A DNA stretch of 34,233 nucleotides from Propionivibrio sp. (lineage in GTDB: Bacteria; Pseudomonadota; Gammaproteobacteria; Burkholderiales; Rhodocyclaceae): the NCBI RefSeq assembly GCF_029255185.1, contig NZ_JAPUVO010000083.1, positions 1-34,233 on the forward strand, given 5' to 3'. Position 1 is the stretch's first letter; every line of letters begins with the position of its first letter. Below are positions 30,632-34,233 of the stretch, in pieces. The position numbers and the translations under genes were made by a program. The notes beneath the pieces were generated by a model. The model searched no databases and was not told the origin of the DNA. It was given only the letters and a program-made list of their open reading frames with translations.

Positions 30632-32482
30632 TTACGGCATCCAGGTCCACAACGTCAGAATCAGCCAGTCGCTAAAGCTATGGGTCAGCACCCACCACAG
30701 CGAATGGCTACCCACCTCGATCTTGCCGATGCCTTCCATCCCAGGTCGCAGGCGTGGCGACGCTTCGGCCAGCACGGCTTCGACCCGGAAGAAATTTTTC
30801 CCCTCCTGCGCAGTGGCCACCGGCGTCACTTTGACCACCTTGAAATCCATCGCTTCGCTGGCAATTCCCGTCATCATCAGGCGACCCGCCTGACCCATCT
30901 GTATGTGGCGAATCTCGCGCTCATCGACCTGTAGGATGATGCGGTAGCTTTGCAGAGGAGCGATTTCAAAGAGCTTCTTGCCAACTTCCACCGGGGCGCC
31001 GATCTGCTGGCTGAGGTCACCCGAAACCACGATGCCGTCAAACGGCGCCTTCAACTGGGCGTGGGCAATTTTCTCGGTGACCAGTGCCAACTGCGCTTCC
31101 GACTGTTGCAACTGTGCTCCGATGACCTGCATCGCCGTCAGTTCGTGTGTGGCCATCGCCTCGCGCAAGCGATTGTCGTACTGATCGCGCTCGCTTGACC
31201 ATTTCGCTTCCTCGATACGCAACTCGCGATCATCGAGTTGCGCCAGCAACTGATCCGCTTTCACGGTATCGCCAGCGCGCACATAGGCGGCGCCGACAAA
31301 GCCTTCGAACGGCGCGGCGACGACCCGCTGCACCTCGCCTTCGATCACCGTCTTGGCCGAAACCCGGTATTCAATCGGCAGCAGGATGAGCACTGCCGTC
31401 AACACCACAACTGCCGCCGTTGCTGCCTTCCAGATCAGATGGCGGGGCCCGAATATTTTTTCGAGAACGTCCTGTAGATCTTTGCCCAGACGCCGAAACG
31501 CGCCGCGCTCCGCTGCCCGGCGCTGGTCAATGATAGGTGCCGCCAGGGCGGAAAAGGCATCCAGCCAGAGTAGATCATCTGTTGAGAATTCCCCGCTCTC
31601 CCGCTCCAGTGTCAGCACGGCGCAACAGTTCACGCTCACTGCCATCGGGAAGGACAGTGCAGTCCCGGCGCCGGACACCCGGCGCAAATCATCGTGTTTT
31701 GCCGCACGCACCGCCGTGGTGTCGGGGCCGGGAGAGAGCACTGCGTGTCCGGCGTCGTAGGCTTCATCCATGGCCTGCTCGTAGGCTTTGACCAGGGAAC
31801 TATGCTTGTCAAAACTGGCGGCCTCCGACAAGGCGAATAGCTTCACCGTCTGCCGATTGACCAGCCCGATGGCAACCCGTGCACAGGCAAAACGTTGGCG
31901 CAGGGTATTGGCCACTTCAAACAGGGCTTGTTGCAACTTCCCGTGACGCAAGGTCACGGCCGTCGCCTCCATCACGGAATCAACCCGCTCCTTGGCACGA
32001 ATCGCTTCACCCAGTTCCCGGCCCGCCAGGAGATTGGCCAGCCAGGCGCTGCCCCAATGAACCTCGCGCAGAATATCCCCGATGTCGCTCTGCTGGCAAA
32101 GCGCTTCAACGGCCACCACCCCGGCAATACGCTCGTCGACCATCAAGGGATAAGCGATGTGGGTTGCCGAAGAAGGTTCCGGTGCTGGCCTCATCACGCC
32201 TCGCCGGTCACGTAGCGCAGCCTCGACCACGGCCCCCAGCCGCCCAAGATCTGTGCTGACTTTCGGCCACACTGCCATGGGCACGAAAGTATGGTCATCG
32301 AGGTTTTCGATCAGCACAGCCGCTCCCTGTGCTCCCTCTATCCGTGTGCAGACAAGCGCCAGCCAGGCAGAGCAACGTTCATTGGCGGTCTTTGCTGAAA
32401 CGAAAGCATCCCAAAAAAGCAGATCGAGCGGAACATCGCCCTCGTCATCGGGGCTCGGCGACACACCCTGGTTCGTCATCAT
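30632..32482 (-). CDS. HlyD-family adaptor with two N-terminal GAF-like domains
   Basis: The 616-residue protein has an N-terminal cytoplasmic half with two GAF-like regions, about residues 35-155 (QGAAVLIENLDDHTFVPMAVW, YPLMVDERIAGVVAVEAL) and 165-320 (ARVAIGLVNRQTVKLFALSE). A membrane helix follows at about 350-370, then a HlyD/RND-type periplasmic adaptor: lipoyl half AAPFEGFVGAAYVRAGDTVK, a coiled coil, the second lipoyl half AQLKAPFDGIVVSGDLSQ, and a barrel ending at RLRPGMEGIGKIEVG. The GAF domains suggest that export is gated by a small ligand or the cell's state. Its ATG overlaps the TolC-like gene's stop by 4 bases. It lacks any ABC or RND pump domain. Confidence 0.88.
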   Translation of the reverse strand: MMTNQGVSPSPDDEGDVPLDLLFWDAFVSAKTANERCSAWLALVCTRIEGAQGAAVLIENLDDHTFVPMAVWPKVSTDLGRLGAVVEAALRDRRGVMRPAPEPSSATHIAYPLMVDERIAGVVAVEALCQQSDIGDILREVHWGSAWLANLLAGRELGEAIRAKERVDSVMEATAVTLRHGKLQQALFEVANTLRQRFACARVAIGLVNRQTVKLFALSEAASFDKHSSLVKAYEQAMDEAYDAGHAVLSPGPDTTAVRAAKHDDLRRVSGAGTALSFPMAVSVNCCAVLTLERESGEFSTDDLLWLDAFSALAAPIIDQRRAAERGAFRRLGKDLQDVLEKIFGPRHLIWKAATAAVVVLTAVLILLPIEYRVSAKTVIEGEVQRVVAAPFEGFVGAAYVRAGDTVKADQLLAQLDDRELRIEEAKWSSERDQYDNRLREAMATHELTAMQVIGAQLQQSEAQLALVTEKIAHAQLKAPFDGIVVSGDLSQQIGAPVEVGKKLFEIAPLQSYRIILQVDEREIRHIQMGQAGRLMMTGIASEAMDFKVVKVTPVATAQEGKNFFRVEAVLAEASPRLRPGMEGIGKIEVGSHSLWWVLTHSFSDWLILTLWTWMP

Positions 32483-33933
32483 CGTCTGGACACCTTGAAC
32501 GACGGCCTCGCGTTATCGGGGTCCGTGTCATCCGGCAGCTTGACGAACAGCGCATCCAAAGCCGCCACATCGCCACCCGTTAACACCCCCGCCGCAGCCT
32601 TCAGTTTCACGAAGGACACCACCTGATCATAACGCCCTTTGCGAAAATCACGCTGGGCTGCACGCCATTGCTGTTCCGCCTGCAAAACGTCGGCTTCGGT
32701 CTTCAAACCATTCTCACGCCCCTTCCGTGCCAACGCCATGGCCGACCGTGCCGCCTTGATCGCCTGCACACCGGCCATGGCTCGGGCATAGGCTGCATGC
32801 CAACCGAACCAGGCTTGTTTTGCCGCTAAAATGGTCGCCCGCCGAGCCGCCTCGATGTCCTGCCGCGCTTTTTCCTTCTGCGCCAGCGCCTCACTGACCT
32901 TGGCCGATTGCGTCCCGCCGGAAAAAATCGGGATATTCAGTTGCAGACCGACCACTCCTTGCATGATGTCGTAACCCGCCTGCCCGGGGAATCCGCCTAC
33001 CGCCTGACTGTTCTTGCCATAACTGGCGACAATGTCCAGGGTCGGATAATGTCCGGCCCGTTGCTTGCTGACCTCCGCACCCGCCGCTTCGTAAGCTTGC
33101 AGGGCAGCGAGAACATTGGGGTTGCCCGCTTGCGCAGCATCCAGCCAGGCTTCCAGTTTTTCCGTACTCAGATTCGCCAGCTCTGCAACGCCTCGCATAT
33201 AGGGCAAGTCCAACTCACGCAAGGGGCCGACTAACTGCTCCAGCGCCGCCCGCTTCAACTGCGCATCCGTTTCCGCCGTCACCGCATCTGCCAGCGCCTG
33301 ATCGAGCTTGGATCTGGCCTCATCGACCTGGGGCTGCCCGCTTTGACCCAGTTCCGCTCCACGCCGGGCGACTTCCCACACCCGCTGCAGGGCGCTCACC
33401 TGCTGTGCGGAAAAAACAATCGTGTCGCCAGCCGCCAGCACGTCGAACCAGGCCGTCACCAGCTTGCTCAAGAGTTCCTGCTCGGCGCCGGCCAGTTGAT
33501 GCTCAGCCTGCACCACCACCGCCTCCGCCTGCTGCCAGCCGACAATATTGGCGTAATGCCAGAGTGGTTGTGTCAAGCTCAGTTGCGTCATATTGCTGTT
33601 GTAGGCATCGCCGGCCGGGGGTATTGAAGTACTCCTGGTCCGGTAATCACGGCGATTGGAATTGGTGTTCCCGCTCATGCTAAGTTGCGGCAACAAGGCG
33701 CCAAACGCCTGATCAGTCCGCGCCTTGGCTGCTTCGACGTTGCTTCTCGCGCCGAGGTAGGTCGGCTCAGTGCTGCGCGCCAGATCGAGCAACGAAGAAA
33801 GCGACTGGGCATAAACCGGCCCGGCCAGCGCAAGCGCCAAACAATAAAAATGCCGGGCACAACGCGAACCGTGCCACCGCCGCAAGCCACATTCGGGCGG
33901 CAGATGCAGTAGCAGACATAGGAAATTAGACAT
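32479..33933 (-). CDS. TolC-family outer-membrane efflux protein
   Basis: The 484-residue protein has the OEP repeat architecture: a signal peptide core (FYCLALALAGPVYA), then helical-hairpin/strand repeats such as LTQPLWHYANIVGWQQAEAV in the first half and LQLNIPIFSGGTQSAKVSEA with LQAEQQWRAAQRDFRKGRYD in the second. It would form the trimeric outer-membrane channel of the export complex. ATG 33933 gives a longer than normal N-region (MSNFLCLLLHLPPEC...) without a clear ribosome-binding site, so a later start is possible. It is the first gene of the operon and has its own promoter candidate at 34005-34034. Confidence 0.9.
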   Translation of the reverse strand: MSNFLCLLLHLPPECGLRRWHGSRCARHFYCLALALAGPVYAQSLSSLLDLARSTEPTYLGARSNVEAAKARTDQAFGALLPQLSMSGNTNSNRRDYRTRSTSIPPAGDAYNSNMTQLSLTQPLWHYANIVGWQQAEAVVVQAEHQLAGAEQELLSKLVTAWFDVLAAGDTIVFSAQQVSALQRVWEVARRGAELGQSGQPQVDEARSKLDQALADAVTAETDAQLKRAALEQLVGPLRELDLPYMRGVAELANLSTEKLEAWLDAAQAGNPNVLAALQAYEAAGAEVSKQRAGHYPTLDIVASYGKNSQAVGGFPGQAGYDIMQGVVGLQLNIPIFSGGTQSAKVSEALAQKEKARQDIEAARRATILAAKQAWFGWHAAYARAMAGVQAIKAARSAMALARKGRENGLKTEADVLQAEQQWRAAQRDFRKGRYDQVVSFVKLKAAAGVLTGGDVAALDALFVKLPDDTDPDNARPSFKVSRR

Positions 33934-34004
33934 GGGATTGAATATAGAACTATCGATGGGGTTGCTCCATGTGCATCACGACCATGGCGATCGGCACTGT
34001 TCGG

Positions 34005-34034
34005 ACTATAGCGCGTTTGGCACGTAGCCGTCAC
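34005..34034 (-). promoter_or_regulatory. Candidate promoter of the TolC/GAF-HlyD/M50/SecA-like operon
   Basis: On the minus strand GTGACG (34034-34029, 4 of 6 to the -35) is followed after 18 bases by TATAGT (34010-34005, 5 of 6 to the -10). The leader would be about 65 bases to ATG 33933. Together with the hairpin just upstream it suggests the operon is transcribed separately from the gene to its right. Confidence 0.5.
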
Positions 34035-34047
34035 GGCGACAGTGGCA

Positions 34048-34081
34048 GAAGAAGGTCAGGTGATTTCACCTGACCTTCTTC
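34048..34081 (-). terminator. Perfect hairpin after the upstream gene, before the secretion operon
   Basis: Two 16-base arms (GAAGAAGGTCAGGTGA and its complement) are separated by two bases, so the working stem is about 14-15 bp with a small loop. It begins 4 bases after the stop codon at 34086. No T-run follows on the minus strand, so it may be a factor-dependent terminator or an mRNA end-protecting structure. Confidence 0.7.
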
Positions 34082-34085
34082 ACCC

Positions 34086-34233
34086 TCAAAGTTTCACCAC
34101 CAACCCCGTCAATTCCGCCAGACTCTTGGCCGCCGGGCGCACACCAAGATAATCGACCAGCCACTCCTCATCGGCCGGCTTGCCTAGAACCGGCGCGCTG
34201 CCTTGCCAATCGACCTTGAACGTCGCCGGCGCA
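34086..34233 (-). CDS. C-terminal 48 residues of an upstream gene (start beyond window)
   Basis: A frame open to the right edge ends at TGA (34088-34086). The visible end reads PATFKVDWQGSAPVLGKPA, then DEEWLVDYLGVRPAAKS and LAELTGLVVKL. No domain can be recognised from this short tail. The gene is in the same direction as the secretion operon and directly upstream of it, which makes it the best positioned candidate for the exported substrate. In comparable loci I recall very large surface proteins in this place, from memory and not verified. Confidence 0.65.
   Translation of the reverse strand, partial: APATFKVDWQGSAPVLGKPADEEWLVDYLGVRPAAKSLAELTGLVVKL

Noticed and set aside
29387-30934. 515-codon open frame on the plus strand
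   Set aside because: It lies wholly antisense to the M50-HlyD gene and the end of the GAF-HlyD gene, both of which have clear domains. Its His/Arg/Gln-rich product has no recognisable feature and reflects GC-rich third positions.
26497-33933. Ordinary type I secretion or RND efflux operon
   Set aside because: The TolC and HlyD parts fit, but no ABC-type or RND pump is encoded. The two ABC-F genes nearby are soluble ribosome factors and cannot serve as the exporter.

Overview
The window looks like chromosome of a GC-rich, Gram-negative betaproteobacterium, most likely a member of the Rhodocyclales (Dechloromonas/Azoarcus/Accumulibacter relatives). This rests on the gene combinations (comM-ubiK next to a TorF-type porin, glnK and amtB; thrH-purU; two-partner secretion genes) and on the flavour of the proteins. 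It is not a database result. No rRNA, tRNA, CRISPR array or insertion sequence was seen.

Layout. 1-1150: the start of a large exported beta-strand-repeat surface protein (minus strand, runs off the left edge). 1351-2168: a RelE/ParE-type toxin-antitoxin cassette with a palindromic operator, bracketed by two copies of the 3' end of gpmI. 2144-6905: housekeeping genes on the minus strand (a plant-type cofactor-independent phosphoglycerate mutase, a Bcr/CflA-like exporter, comM, ubiK). 6977-9871: a nitrogen-controlled operon with an NtrC site, an IHF site and a sigma-54 promoter ahead of torF, glnK and amtB, closed by a strong terminator. 10090-18022: a two-partner secretion pair, a TpsB pore and a 1966-residue TpsA exoprotein with two in-frame repeat arrays. 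tpsA is preceded by a relic of another tpsA-like 3' end and lies between inverted REP-like sequences. 18124-19383: a small exported coiled-coil protein and a DUF4160/DUF2442 pair. 19384-19885: non-coding, with palindromes. 19886-26406: thrH, purU, a long inverted repeat, a YheS-like ABC-F gene, ackA and a YbiT-like ABC-F gene.

26497-34034 holds the most interesting unit. It is a tightly packed four-gene operon, read right to left: a TolC-family outer-membrane channel, a HlyD adaptor with two predicted cytoplasmic GAF domains, a PqqD-like/M50 protease/HlyD fusion, and a short SecA-like ATPase. It resembles a tripartite exporter in which the usual ABC or RND pump is missing and a SecA-like motor plus a membrane protease stand in its place. 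Directly upstream, separated by a perfect 16-bp-stem hairpin and an apparent promoter, ends another gene that continues past the right edge. It may encode the exported substrate, but only its last 48 residues are visible.

As a whole the window is rich in surface-protein and secretion functions: a repeat surface protein, a TpsA/TpsB pair and the SecA-like/M50 operon. Between them lie conserved central metabolism and nitrogen genes. Start codons were chosen by ribosome-binding site, signal peptide and neighbour overlap. Family names rest on recognised motifs, not on a search.
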